Notes: generated by a model not told the origin, from the letters alone. Shown: positions 1 to 10,720, counted from the first letter of the stretch. The stretch is DNA of 64,000 nucleotides from Alligator mississippiensis (GCF_030867095.1 NC_081837.1:17974001-18038000), one strand, 5' to 3'. A program made the numbers and translations.

Positions 1-430
1 CTGTGGCCCATTTGCAATCTTTTGTCCAGAGGCCGTGATGAACCCACGTTCTTTCCACAACAACCCATGGGCATGTACAGTGGCAAAGGCATAGCGCGAA
101 TCTGTAAAAATGTTCACTCTTTTGTCTTTTCCTAATACCAATGCACGTGTCAGGGCAGTGAGCTCCGCTGCCTTTGCTGACCAGTTTGCAGGGAGTTTTT
201 CTTTCCATACAGTCTCAGTTAAGGTTACCACAGCACACCCTGTATGCCGCACGCCATGTATTACACTACTTGAACCATCTACGAAGAACTCCTCCTCTGG
301 GTTCTCGAGTGGGTCGTCTGTCAAGTCAGGACGGATTAGTACTGTTTGAGTCAATACCTCTAAGCAATCATGGCACGGAGGTCCCGGTTCTGGTATCAGG
401 GTGGCTGGGTTCAAAGCAGTGGTGTGCTTG
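1..430 (-). pseudogene. Proviral RNase H domain (family A), partial
   Basis: This is the RNase H part of a gammaretrovirus-like pol gene, read leftwards and cut by the window edge. In the minus frame I see the acidic motifs in order: VDGS near 272-282, an AELTAL segment near 150-170, and TDSRYAF near 88-106, followed by a tryptophan-rich WKERGF stretch. These are the usual metal-binding positions of retroviral RNase H. It sits directly after a shortened RT piece, so most of the polymerase (including any YxDD motif) is missing between about 430 and 490. It is a fossil and not an active enzyme gene. Confidence 0.8.
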
Positions 431-488
431 AAGGTGAGGCCTGGATTAGATAGGAGAAAGATTTCATATCTGGATTGTCTGGAGGGGT

Positions 489-1170
489 TTAAGAATTTCC
501 CTGCCTCTCCTCCGAGGATCTGGGGAACCCCATGGGGTGTATATTTGGGACCATAGGATAATTCACTAAAACCTTTTTGTTTACAGCTCTCAAGTCTTGC
601 ACTAACCTGAAGGAGGCACCATCTGCTTTGGGCACACCCAGGATCGGGGTGTTAAAGGGGGATGATCCCTTTATTAACCACCCATACTGCTTGAATTTTT
701 CAATCAGCGGCTTCAAACCTGCGCGGGTGGATTTCTTCAGCGAATACTGTCTCACACACACAGGACCCTCTCCCTCCTTTAGAGGAATCTTGACTGGATT
801 TACGTATTTTGCCCGGGCAGGAGTTCCATCTGCCCACACACATGAATCAACATTCTCTAAAATCTCAATTCCTTTGGCTTCTGACACAGTTTCAGCTGCC
901 CTGAGGACTATTTGGTAATTTGAACCCTGCTTCACGGGTAGCTGCATCACAATTTGATCCTCACGGAAGAAGATTTCAGCTTGGAGTTTTGTTAGTAGAT
1001 CTCGCCCCAAGAGAGCTACGGGACAGGCGGGTGAAACGATAAAAGCATGCTCTAACATATTATTCCCAATTTTTGTGAGGAGGGGCTTGCATACAGGCAA
1101 TCTAGTTCGTCTTCCCTCTATACCTTCTACAGTCACATGCTTTCCGCTTTCTTTAGCTAAAGGGGGCTTT
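489..1170 (-). pseudogene. Proviral protease C-terminus and RT N-terminus (family A)
   Basis: The minus-strand reading frame (about 215 codons) begins in the back half of a retroviral aspartic protease, with an ALLGRDLL motif near 1010-1030. It continues into the reverse transcriptase fingers, with SPFNTPILGVPK near 640-670 and FRLVQDLRAVN near 585-620. The protease N-terminus with its catalytic DTG/DSG is not present, and neither are the RT palm and thumb, so two internal deletions flank the piece. The frame stops at 489-491, and a neighbouring frame carries on towards RNase H. The order gag-pro-RT-RNase H agrees with the primer site at 2405-2422. Confidence 0.8.
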
Positions 1171-2050
1171 TCAGTCTCCTTCAGCTAGTATCTTCCCCGA
1201 GGAGTCCACCCGCTTCTGGCGGCCCCCCTGCTGAGCTTTCCTCCGTTTGTCCTTCAGCTTAGGGCAATCCCTCTTCCAGTATTCCTTTCTCTCGGCAATA
1301 TGCACATTCGTCAGGCTTAGGTCGGCCTTTTCCAGTCTTCTCCCCCCCCTCAGGTTTCTCCTTCCATCGCCCGCCAATGTCTGCGCTTTTGCCCAAGGCA
1401 GCTGCTAGCATTGCCATCTGTCTTTGTCCACGCTTTTCCTCTCTCCTCTCTGCCACCTGATCACGATTCCCATAAACTTTATATGCAATCTCTACAAGTT
1501 CTGAAAGGCGTTTTTCTAGTCCCCCCCTCAGTCTTTTGCAGCTTTTTCCTCATATGGGGGAGGTGTTTTTAGAACGGCTTGTGTCAGCTATCTCTTCCCG
1601 ATCCGTTTGGTCTGTGTCCGGTGGTGTTTTAGCCTCATCCCAGCGCCTTAACCCTTGAGTCAGATCTCCCTCACTATCAGAATCAGAGAGGACTCGGGGC
1701 TTTCTCCCAGCGTCTTTTGCCAATAACATCTTACACATTTTTTCTTTACACTTCTGAATCCATGGGGGACTGGGATTCATCACAGCACTCATCCAGCAAT
1801 CTATATACGGATACTGATCCCAATGACCGTCCCTTGTTATCACACCTAACACTGCATTAGCCAACTTCACATCAAAAGAACTGACATCCGGCCACCCCAC
1901 TTCAAACGACGGCTATTCCAATTGACAGAAAGTAATCAATCTGTCCTTTGACATCTCTATTCCGTAATTTCCTTTGAATTTACTAAAGTTCCTTAGCATG
2001 CATCCTAAAGCGGTTGCAGAGTTTTCTTCCCGGGAGCTACCCGAACCCAT
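1171..2050 (-). pseudogene. Proviral gag remnant: matrix, PPPY, nucleocapsid (family A)
   Basis: Gag starts at the ATG 2048-2050 with MGSGSS, an N-myristoylation-type start. A matrix-like segment with a VGWPD motif follows (about 1550-2050), but an in-frame TAG lies at 1913-1915. A PPPY late-domain motif is encoded at 1552-1563, in a frame different from the upstream matrix frame. The capsid is almost all deleted: the next readable part is a charged capsid tail and one CCHC-like nucleocapsid knuckle (CAYC near 1300, then a shifted frame with a WKRDCP segment near 1260). One knuckle and PPPY are gammaretroviral traits. The gene is broken by one deletion, one stop and at least two frameshifts. 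Confidence 0.8.
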
Positions 2051-2404
2051 TGTGTCAACCAATATTCGGACCTATTTGCTGAACACTAAAACAAAATCAC
2101 TCTAAACAAAGTCCCCAGGGCTAATGTTCAGACTTATATACTGAACGTTCCAAAATTCCAAAATCCCCGAGAGACTATTCAAATGACACAAGGAAAGCGA
2201 ATACTCACTCCTGCCAACACCCTGGCACCGTCTCTTCGGACCCTGCTCAGCCTGGGTGACTCATTCAGTGGAGAGCCTTTTAACCTCCTGGGTGTCCCGA
2301 CTCACGTTCCCAGTGACCGTGACAGACTCCAAAATCAGTCTGGTGCGCACTTCACAGACACCTTTCCCGCTTCTGTCGTTGACCCCAGGGTAGGCCAAGA
2401 GCCT

Positions 2405-2422
2405 CTCCTGCCTGGCTCGCCA
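2405..2422 (-). other. Primer binding site resembling tRNA-Arg
   Basis: The minus strand reads TGGCGAGCCAGGCAGGAG, starting three bases after the LTR edge. From memory, the 3' end of vertebrate tRNA-Arg(ACG) would pair with this at 17 of 18 positions. This fixes the LTR at 2426-2998 as a 5' LTR of a minus-strand provirus. Confidence 0.7.
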
Positions 2423-2425
2423 AAT

Positions 2426-2998
2426 TGTTGCACAAACGGCTAGTTTCGTGCCCCTGGAGGCTTGTCCAATCCACCCCAGGAGAGAGTCACACACAGGCTA
2501 GGTCCAATTTCAGATTTATTTGTTTGGAAACAGACCGACCCAGGAGTTGTGCCACTCAGATCAAGGTCGACCACAAACTTGGTCTGAAACGTCTTTTTAT
2601 AGCCAAGGTAAACAATAGATTTCAACGTATCGTGCAGTTATTGGCAGACTTAGCATTACGTCTTGCATCGTATGTCTAGCAGTTACATGTTCTAAGACGG
2701 TTTACATACATGTCTCATTTACATCTTAAATCCCCTCCCAGGGGCAGTTCTTAAGCCCCTCGCGGTCATCCTTCGGTCAGGGTCTGGTCTCTCCACCTCA
2801 GCATCTTCCCTGCCCCTCTTCTCTTATCTCTCGTAAGGAGTTATTTATTGCATCTGTTCCTGGCTCTGTCTGCAGAAGTTTTTTGTGCTACTCGTAAATC
2901 TATCATTAGCATATATGCCTTAGCAAAAGCAATTATGAAAATATGCAGAAGCAATTATAAAAGCAGGAAAATATAGATTATGCTATATTTTTACCACA
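2426..2998 (-). mobile_element. LTR A, copy 1 (5' LTR, 573 bp)
   Basis: The element is bounded by TG...CA (plus strand starts TGTTGCACAAACGG and ends TTTTACCACA). A TATAAAAAG box is readable on the minus strand near 2594-2602 and an AATAAA signal near 2512-2520. The copy at 5090-5662 has the same length and differs at only about half a dozen positions by eye. Directly to its right, at 2999, is the tail of a different LTR (family B), so this LTR either inserted into LTR B or recombined with it. Confidence 0.85.
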
Positions 2999-3329
2999 TG
3001 CGTAGTCCTAAAACGGAACTGTGGCAAAAGGCCTGCCGCATGCGCAGTTCTGAACTGTGGGCCCCCCTTAGTAACCTCATGTCTTGGTGTAACTCTAGGG
3101 CAATGAGCGAGTATGATGTTTACAAAATTTATGTGCAGAGTAAGCATTAATCTATGTGTTCTAACAAGAAGCCTTGAGCCTTATCACAAAGCGAGCGTTG
3201 CCTAGACTGTTTCTTATTATGACACTGCTTATCTATTGCAGGAGGAAAAAAAAGAGAAAAAGCAGCCCACAACTCAGCCGTAAGGCCTTGTGCAGCTTGC
3301 ATAAGGGATCATGAGACATTTTTACCACA
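2999..3329 (-). repeat. LTR B fragment (U3 end)
   Basis: This stretch matches 4388-4692 of the complete LTR B, from TGCGTAGTCCTAAAACGG to the terminal TTTTACCACA. The missing left part of this LTR B copy is replaced by LTR A copy 1. Confidence 0.8.
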
Positions 3330-4057
3330 CCAGCCTTGGTGGGGCCAGAAGGTGCCAGCAGATATCAGGTGTTTGTGGCTCTGAATTTGCCTCACTTGAC
3401 CTTCACAAGGTCCCCTCACAGTCCAGCACCTCCCGCTCCTGGAGACAGGCCCAGGAAAGAGCCTCAGTGGCAGAGGGTGCTGGTGGCAGGGAAGCTGCAG
3501 GGGCTGGGCCGTGGGAGAAGGAGCTGGGGCTAGAGGTGGCCCAGAGGGGTGGTGTGGCCTAAGCTGAGGCTGGAGGGTCAGGGCTGGGGTTGGACTGCTT
3601 GTGGGGAGCAGGGGGTTGTCCGTGGGATGCACATCTCTCCCCACAGCCTCCAGGAGCCCCCCTCACCTGCCCCAACCTGGCTCTGGGCCACCTGGCACTG
3701 GGCACCAGGGTTCCTGACTCTACCCTTGCTGCCAGCCCCAGTCCTGCCCCAAGCACTTGTGGGGGAGCAGGGCCAGGACGAGCAGGGCCCTGACCAGGGT
3801 GGTCATGGTGCTGCAGGAAGGGAGCCCAGAGCCCAGCATGGAAGCTCAGCTCCTGGGGCCGTGGTCCCCAGCACCCAAGGCCAGGTCCTTGAGCAGGATC
3901 AAATTGGGATTTGCATAGAGGTAGTGTGCCAGGGGAGGCCGGGACAGATGAGAGGGCATGTGCACTCTGTCCCTGGCCAGGCCTCCCCGTCTCTGCTGGG
4001 GAAGCCTGGGCAAGCTCTTTAGGCTTCACCATCACACCCCTTTGGATGCGAGCATTG
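3330..4057. other. GC-rich unique stretch with a signal-peptide-like mini-ORF
   Basis: There is no known domain here. On the minus strand an ATG at 3804-3806 opens a 28-codon frame (stop 3720-3722) that begins MTTLVRALLVLALLP and continues HKCLGQ. This is a basic n-region, a leucine-rich core and a small-residue end, like the leader exon of a secreted or Ig-type receptor. No partner exon or clear splice donor was found. Longer frames here look like GC-rich noise. Confidence 0.3.
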
Positions 4058-4144
4058 TTTGTGGTATATGATATGTACCTTCAAGGGGCCAATAGTGGGA
4101 CCACAGGTGCGGTTTGTGGTGGTGGGGAGTTGTAGTTCTCTCTG
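4058..4144 (+). repeat. Repeat E, copy a, left part (LTR-like)
   Basis: It matches 11838-11953 and the inverted copy at 48560-48905 (shared text such as GTGGTATATG, AAGGGGCCA and GTTGTAGTTCTC). It is interrupted at 4144 by a solo LTR B and resumes at 4693. Confidence 0.7.
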
Positions 4145-4692
4145 TGTTGCACAAACTGCTAGTTTCGTGCCCCCGGAGGCTTGTCCAATTTACCTCAAGG
4201 AGAGAGTCACACACTCAGGCTGGGTCCAACTCGAGTTTATTGTTTGCAAACAGATCGACAAGGGAGCTCAGTTGCTCAAAGCAAAGTCGACCCCGAGCCG
4301 TGCCCGAGGTTCCATTTTTATAGCTAACATGAACAATAGATTCCAGCGTGGCAATTTGCAATTGGTTACATTTTTCTTCAAAGTTTAGTACATGCGTAGT
4401 CCTAAAACGGAACTGCGGCAAAAAGGCCTGCCACGTGCGCGGTTCTGAACTGTGTGCCCCTTAGTAACCTTGTGTTTTGGTGTAACTCTAGGGTAATGAA
4501 CGTGTATGATGTTTACAAAATTTATGTGCTCTAACAAGAAACCTTGAAACTTATCTCAAAACGAGCGTGGCCTGGACTGTTTCTTATTATGACACTGCTT
4601 ATCTACTGCAGGAGGAAAAAAGAAACACCTCACAGTTCAGCTATGAGGCCCTGTATAGTGAGAATAAGGGATCACGATACATTTTTACCACA
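4145..4692 (-). mobile_element. Solo LTR B (548 bp)
   Basis: It is a complete TG...CA element starting TGTTGCACAAACTGC and ending TTTTACCACA. Its left third is clearly related to LTR A, and the rest differs. It is flanked by TCTG on the left and CCTG on the right, a probable 4-bp target duplication with one change. The uninterrupted repeat E copy at 11937-11960 reads straight across this site with CCCTG, which proves insertion. No internal genes are attached, so it is a solo LTR left by LTR-LTR recombination. Confidence 0.85.
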
Positions 4693-4870
4693 CCTGCACG
4701 ATGTGAGCATGTGAGTTGATGAATCCTGTTCCTAATCAAGATAAAGCCATCTACCACTCCACTGGTCTCTGCTGAATGGTGACTGGAGGATGGGGCCCCA
4801 AAGGCGTGGAGGTCTGAGCGAGTCCCCTGTCCCTGGGACCCGGTGGCATACAGCAAACACTGTACGGTGT
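4693..4870 (+). repeat. Repeat E, copy a, right part
   Basis: It continues the repeat broken at 4144 (GTGAGTTGATGAATCCTGTTC, then CCAAAGGCGTGGAGGTCTGAG). It matches 11960-12110. The repeat carries a poly-A-signal-like AATAAAG in the 11.9-kb copy, which suggests an LTR. From 4871 to 5089 I see nothing recognisable. Confidence 0.65.
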
Positions 4871-5089
4871 CACAAGTGACCTGTCTCTCGGTCGAGTCAC
4901 GGGCATCCTGATTAAGGGGATTGCAGCGTTCATTCCAAGAAAAACATGGAGCATTTCAAACTTCCACCAGCATCCTCCTTCACTGGAAATCTTGGGCAGA
5001 TTGGAGGAGATGGGAATAGAGGCTTCGATTACACCTTGCAGTCACAAAGGCTGCAGAAGAGGCAGAGGATTATAAAATTGCAGTCATGC

Positions 5090-5662
5090 TGTTGTACAAA
5101 CGGCTAGTTTCGTGCCCCTGGAGGCTTGTCCAATCCACCCCAGGAGAGAGTCACACACAGGCTAGGTCCAATTTCAGATTTATTTGTTTGGAAACAGACC
5201 GACCCAGGAGTTGTGCCACTCAGATCAAGGTCGACCACAAACTTGGTCTGAAACGTCTTTTTATAGCCAAGGTAAACAATAGATTTCAACGTATCATGCA
5301 ATTATTGGCAGACTTAGCATTACGTCTTGCATCGTATGTCTAGCAGTTACATGTTCTATGATGGTTTACATACATGTCTCATTTACATCTTAAATCCCCT
5401 CCCAGGGGCAGTTCTTAAGCCCCTCACGGTCATCCTTCGGTCAGGGTCTGGTCTCTCCACCTCAGCATCTTCCCTGCCCCTCTTCTCTTATCTCTCGTAA
5501 GGAGTTATTTATTGCATCTGTTCCTGGCTCTGTCTGCAGAAGTTTTTTGTGCTACTCGTAAATCTATCATTAGCATATATGCCTTAGCAAAAGCAATTAT
5601 GAAAATATGCAGAAGCAATTATAAAAGCAGGAAAATATAGATTATGCTATATTTTTACCACA
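5090..5662 (-). mobile_element. LTR A, copy 2 (3' LTR, 573 bp)
   Basis: Its length and ends match LTR A copy 1 (TGTTGTACAAACGG ... TTTTACCACA). Directly to its right the minus strand has a purine run, TTGAGGGGGGATAATT (5663-5677), the polypurine tract that precedes a 3' LTR, and then env. It is therefore the 3' LTR of the minus-strand provirus extending to about 8240. Confidence 0.85.
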
Positions 5663-5683
5663 ATTATCCCCCCTCAAGATGCT

Positions 5684-7312
5684 CTCTATCTCTAATTTTA
5701 ATAATTTTCAGCTATGGCTAACTTTTGATAATGCACAAACATCTCTTGGTTGACGACCGACTGTACTGTTCGTCTCACGAGAGCCATGATGTAGGGTATA
5801 ATACAGGGAATCAAACAAAGTATCAACATTAGCAGACAAAAGTTTAAGAACGCTCCCTTTAACCATCCAAAATTAGGGAGCCAGGATGTAAACCAATCAA
5901 AATTTCACCCGTTTTATGTTTTGACTGGGACATGTGTTATCTCCTCCATTTTATCCGCTAAGGCCTTTATCAATTTATCATTATCATCAATTTCAACACA
6001 ACAATTTGATAAATTTAACTTTCTGCACACCCCTCCCTCACTTGCAAGTAAGTAGTCAAGAGCTAAGCGGTTTTGCAGTACCGTAGTACGTAGTTGAGTG
6101 AGCTGGTTGCCAATCAGACGCAGGGCTGCGGCAGTTTTATTGGTAATAATTTCTATTATGGCCTGGAGTCTAATAATTCGATTTGTCAAATATGTGGGCT
6201 CTCTCCCAACCACGTTTGGCTCCCAAGTTGTTGGACCATAGTACTGAATGATTCTCTCTGCTGGCCACTCATCATTTTTTTTTATTTTTGGCCTCCCCCT
6301 GCTGTAATGTCCTTAAAAGAAACATCAGTATTTTGTTTGGCTCGATGAGTTTTGGGTTGTGTTATCCAAACACCCGGAATTAAAGCCCCCAAATAACAAG
6401 TCTCAGCCCAATTGGCAGGAAGCTGTTTATATGCCCATCGCCCACAAATCCACCATAGCCCACAGGCTTCATTTGTGATGGTGGAACGAGAGCTCTTTAA
6501 AGTTAGAGTTAGTGAGCTTCTTTTTGTTGAACTCCCATTCACCTTGGTATCATTTTGATAGTGGGTATAATTAATGTCCCAAACTGAAATCCACTCCTTA
6601 CTCAATAGGCAGCTATAATTGTTAAAATTGTTATATGAGACATTTGCGCATGTCTATGTATCCTCCCAGGGGGTGATTTTTTTAGAAATTTATTTTTTTT
6701 GCAGTTTGACTGTCTTATTTTAAATTTATTTTTGTGTTGGGAAATGCAAATAGATCCAGTAACTTTTGCCACCATAATTCTCCCAGAACCATTATATAGC
6801 AAAGAGAAATTCTGGTTAAAACTCTAATCTGAGACTATATCAGTTTTGTTGAGGGGAATAGGCAAGAAAGGGACTCTCTCATCACTAGAAACAGGAGTAA
6901 GCGCGCACAAAAGACAACTTTCGTTAGTTAGAGCCCGAGCTGAGTCTTTAAGAAGGGCCACCCATGAATTTTTTACCCATGTATTTGTAGGTGTGTCTTT
7001 AGGTTTTTATATATTATTGACAGGTTGAAGGCTTGAAGGCCAATCTTTGAGAATTGCAGACCAGATTTTTGGGTCTGGCTTTATACACAGCGATGTTGTA
7101 TCGCCGGATTGAATTATAATTTCTCGACACGGGCAGCACCGGGAAATGGGGTGCAGGAGGGCACTAAGTATTGTAGACTTTGCAAGTTTGTAGTTAGCCT
7201 CAGTGAGGGTTTTACCCCCGTTTTGGGGACATTTACAACAGGTGGGCATAATAGCTGGGTTTGATATACCTAAAAGGAACAAGAGCTTTAACAAATAGAC
7301 TAGGGCCCACAT
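5684..7312 (-). pseudogene. Proviral env (family A), SU degraded, TM mostly open
   Basis: The ATG at 7312 opens a hydrophobic signal sequence followed by a cysteine-rich start (CCKCPQ). The surface subunit is broken by several stops between about 7005 and 6280, although a WWICGRWAYK segment near 6430 is shared in style with the env at 20.8 kb. The transmembrane subunit is better kept. An open stretch of 99 codons (5914-6213) holds a heptad region, [11 protein letters not shown], and then [10 protein letters not shown], a C-x7-CC motif of the gamma type. A second open part (about 5690-5910) encodes the membrane anchor and short tail. The envelope as a whole cannot be made from this copy. Confidence 0.8.
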
Positions 7313-7344
7313 CTTTGCAAGCGTAACTTTAAATCTCCAGCAGG

Positions 7345-8240
7345 TTTATTTTTTTATTTGTTGGCTTCTTGTTCTCGGGTGTTATCAGCTTCCGGAGTGA
7401 CCACACCCTGGGAGTTGGTGTCCTCCTGATGAAAAGGCTTTACCCTCGAGCAATGGGTCCACTTATCGCTGTTTGATAAGCGAACAGCTGTGTGTGTAGT
7501 CAGCAGCACTTGGTAGGGTCTCTCCCACCTTTCCGCAAGAGGATTTTTTTTTTACTTCTGTATCAGGACCTGGTCACCCGGTTTAAAGTTGTGGATCGGT
7601 GCATCAAGCGGGAGGCTCTGGAAGGGTGCAGCAAACCTGTGTAGGGAAGACAAAACAGACTGCAAGGCGATAACATGTTTTCAAATTTCGGATTTCCCCA
7701 AATCCACAGTAACCTGTTTCCTCCACCCCGCTGGCAAGACTCTGGGAGGCATACCAAACATTAATTTAAAAGGTGACAATTTAATCCCTCTATGTGGTGT
7801 GCTACGAATACGAGTTAAAGCCAGTGGGAGTGTCTGTGGCCATTTCAAATGAGTCTCAATACAGATTTTCGTTAGCATAGCCTTCAGTGTTCTATTCATG
7901 CACTCCACCTGACCTGAACTCTGGGGTCTCCATGGAGCATGGAGTTTCCATGCAAAATCTAAAGCTTTGGACACTTCCTGTACTATTTTTTTCACAAAAT
8001 GACTTTCTTGATCTGACTCAATGGATTCAGGCAACAGAAATCGTGGTATTATCTCATGGAGTAGTACCCATGTCACTGTGGATGCGGTAGCCGTTCTTGT
8101 GGGGTACGCTTTCACCCATCCAGTTAGTTTATCAACCAATACTAGCAGATAATGGTAACGACCAGACTTTGGAAGTTTAGCGAAGTCAATCTGCCAAGCT
8201 TGTCCGGGATAATGGGCCCACGGTCTTAGAAAGCTTGCTT
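7345..8240 (-). pseudogene. Proviral integrase (family A), partial
   Basis: The minus strand encodes an integrase catalytic core and C-terminal domain. The first acidic residue is in a WQIDF motif near 8200, the second in SIESDQESHF near 8010, and the glutamate in SSGQVECMNR near 7905. The C-terminal domain continues through about 7345 in shifted frames, ending with a WTHCSRVKP motif near 7470. The N-terminal zinc domain and everything upstream are missing, because the sequence changes at about 8240 to an unrelated repeat. The env start codon lies about 30 bp past the integrase end. Confidence 0.8.
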
Positions 8241-8338
8241 AATAACTATTCTCCAACCATTTGGGTTGGTCTAATAAAAGATATCAAATTCACCCAAGGA
8301 ACCTTGTCTGCCTATATCCTTAGACCAACGCGGCTACA
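8241..8338 (+). repeat. Repeat F fragment between two proviral pieces
   Basis: It contains TTGGTCTAATAAAAGATATC and CTTAGACCAACGCGGCTACA, text that also occurs (reversed) at 35423-35550 and in part at 36864-36962. I know this as a common dispersed amniote repeat but cannot name the family. It marks the seam between a minus-strand and a plus-strand provirus. Confidence 0.6.
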
Positions 8339-9845
8339 ACCTAAACGCCCTAAAGCTGATTCTTTAACTCTTCTCACCTTCTTGCCCTAAAAGGCCATAA
8401 GGCATCTAAAGAAAAGCTACAACTTTGTCTCCCTCGTGTCCACTATTTGGGTCATGATATTTCTGCTATGCCTCTATAGTCAAGCCAGTGCAAAACCTGA
8501 CTCTTGTTAATACCTCTGAGCCTTTGCCCTGGACTTCAAAAGCCGAAGCCGCTTTTGCCTCTATTAAACAAGCTCTGTCGCAAGCTCATGCCCTAGGCCT
8601 TCCTGATTATACCAAACCATTTATTCTTTTTTATCATGAAAAAGACAGATTTGCACTTGCTGTGCACATGGAGACAAGCACCGTCCCATTGTTTATTATA
8701 GCTCTGCTCTTGACCCAGTTGCAGCCGGACTTCCTCCATGTCTTCGTGCTGTAGCTGCTATTACTGTTGAACTGTCCTGTACCCTTGTATTAGGTTCTCC
8801 CCTTACTGTTGCTGTCCCACATGCTGTAGCAGCCCTTTTACTGAAAACTGAAACTCAACACCTTTCAAATACTAGATTGACTAAGTGTGACATTTTGCTT
8901 CTTTCTGCTGCTAATATTACTTTCACTAGATGCCCTGTTTTAAACCCTGCCTCCTTGTTGCCTACTCCTTTAGATGGTGAACCCCACGATTATATTGTTG
9001 TTACTGCCCACCTAACAATGCCCCGCACTGATCTAAAGGACACCCCCTTGCAAAACCCAAATCTAGTATTTTATGTTGATGGGTCATGTCAAAGAAACTC
9101 AAAAGGTTCTCTTGTTGGAGGATATGCACTATGTTCCCAATGTGATTTTATAGAAAGCCATCACTTGCCCAATGTGTATTCAGCTCAAGTTGCTGAGCTT
9201 GTGGCCCTTACCAGGACTTGCACCCTAGCCTCTGGTACCTCTGTTAATATTGACACTGATTCTCGCTATGCCTTTGGTATTGTACATGATAATGGTCAAC
9301 TTTGGAAGCAACGAGGCTTCCTCATGTCAAGAAGTGCCAAAATTAGTAATGGGCCATATGTAAATGCCTTGTTAAATGCTTTACAGTTACCTTCTGCTGT
9401 TGCTATTATTAAACGCCAAGCTCACCACAAACCTTATGATAATGTTACATGTAAAAATGCTCTGGCAGACTCGGCTGCCAAAGCTGTGGCTATTTCCACT
9501 CCTCAGGCTACACCTGTGTTTTTGTCTGTCTCAACTAACCAGTCTCCATTGGCAAGTCTTCATGATGTTGCCCTCCTCCAAGATCAGGCTCCAGAACCAG
9601 AAAAATATATGTGGAGACTGGCTGGGTGTTTGTTACAACCTGACCACTTGTGGCACTCCCCGGACGGCCGCCTGTTTGCCCCAACGGTCCTTCTTCCCTA
9701 TCTTGCTCGCATACACCATGGCATAGCACACGTGAGCAAAGGGGGGATGATAGAAGCTGTTAAGCTTGATTGGTTTGCTCCAACTTGTTCATCTGTGGCT
9801 CAACAATACTGTTATACCTGCCCTATTTGTCAAGCCCAAAATTAG
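8339..9845 (+). pseudogene. Proviral pol (family C): RT end, RNase H, integrase zinc domain
   Basis: It starts in the RT thumb (GHKASKEKLQLCLP near 8393) with no palm or YxDD. The connection domain at 8488-8754 is frameshifted. The frame 8877-9845 (322 codons) is open and holds RNase H with FYVDGSC (9070), AELVALTR (9196) and TDSRYAFG (9260), then an HHGIAH...CPIC integrase zinc motif at 9710-9835. A TAG ends the frame at 9843-9845. The 5' part of the provirus (LTR, gag, protease, most RT) is absent. Confidence 0.85.
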
Positions 9846-10720
9846 GGAAAACCTGTAAAAACAAAAAAGCAGCACATCCCCCACCTTGGGGGCCGTTTGT
9901 AAATTTACAAATAGATTTTATTCAAATGCAGCAATGTTGTTCTTATGAATATGGTCTTGTTATTGTATGTATGTTCTCTGGATGGGTAGAAGCCTACCCA
10001 TGTTCAAAAGCTGATACCATCACTGTGAGCAAAATTGCTCAGAGACTTTATTCCAAGGTTTGGTATTCCTTTATCCATAAACTCTGATACAGGAACTCAT
10101 TTTACTGGGCAGGTAATGAAAGAAGTCTGCAAAGTCCTGCAAATCCAGCAGAACTTTCATTGCCCGTACCATCCACAGGCCTCGGGCCAAATGGAATGCC
10201 AGAATGGCATTTAAAAAAATTAACTGGCCAAAATTTGTGCTGAGACTCACTTGAAATGGCCAGATGCACTTCCCATAGCCCTTATGAGTATGAGATCTAC
10301 TGTCAATCGAAACACCAAACTTAGCCCACATGAAATCCTGATGGGAAGACCCATGAGGCTCCCTGCCTCGCCACCTGTTGCCTCCCACTTTTGCAATATA
10401 CATTTACTTGATGATATTATTCTAGACTACTGTACGGCACTAATGAAGTGTGTTAAGGCTTTTCATTCACAGGTACAAGCAACTCTCCCCAAGGAACCAG
10501 ATGAGCCGTGCCATTCCATCCTGCCTGCTGACTGGGTCCATGTAAAAGTCCATCAACAGAAGTCATCGGTGGAACCCCGCTGGAAAGGCCCATTCCAGGG
10601 ACTCCTGACAGCCAACACTGCAATTAAGTGTCAAGGACTCCAACTGTGGATCCATGCTTCACACACTAAGAAAACATCAGCCCTGTTAGACTTAGAGTCT
10701 CCTCCATATCAACCTTGTAA
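9846..10720 (+). pseudogene. Proviral integrase core and C-terminal domain (family C)
   Basis: The core is readable in two frames. WIDF-type acid lies in QIDFIQ near 9911, the second acid in NSDTGTHFTG near 10085, and a glutamate near 10192 in SGQMECQNG. A frameshift lies near 10040-10075 and a stop near 10213. From 10251 the frame is open through the C-terminal domain (GDWVHVKVH-like, then WKGPFQ near 10580). A sequence TTTTCATTCACAG at 10459-10471 resembles a splice acceptor for env mRNA and is repeated in the related copies. Confidence 0.8.

Noticed and set aside
3549..4035. Overlapping frames of about 157 codons on both strands
   Set aside because: Both are GC-biased mirror frames with no motif; only the short leader-like frame at 3720-3806 is mentioned.
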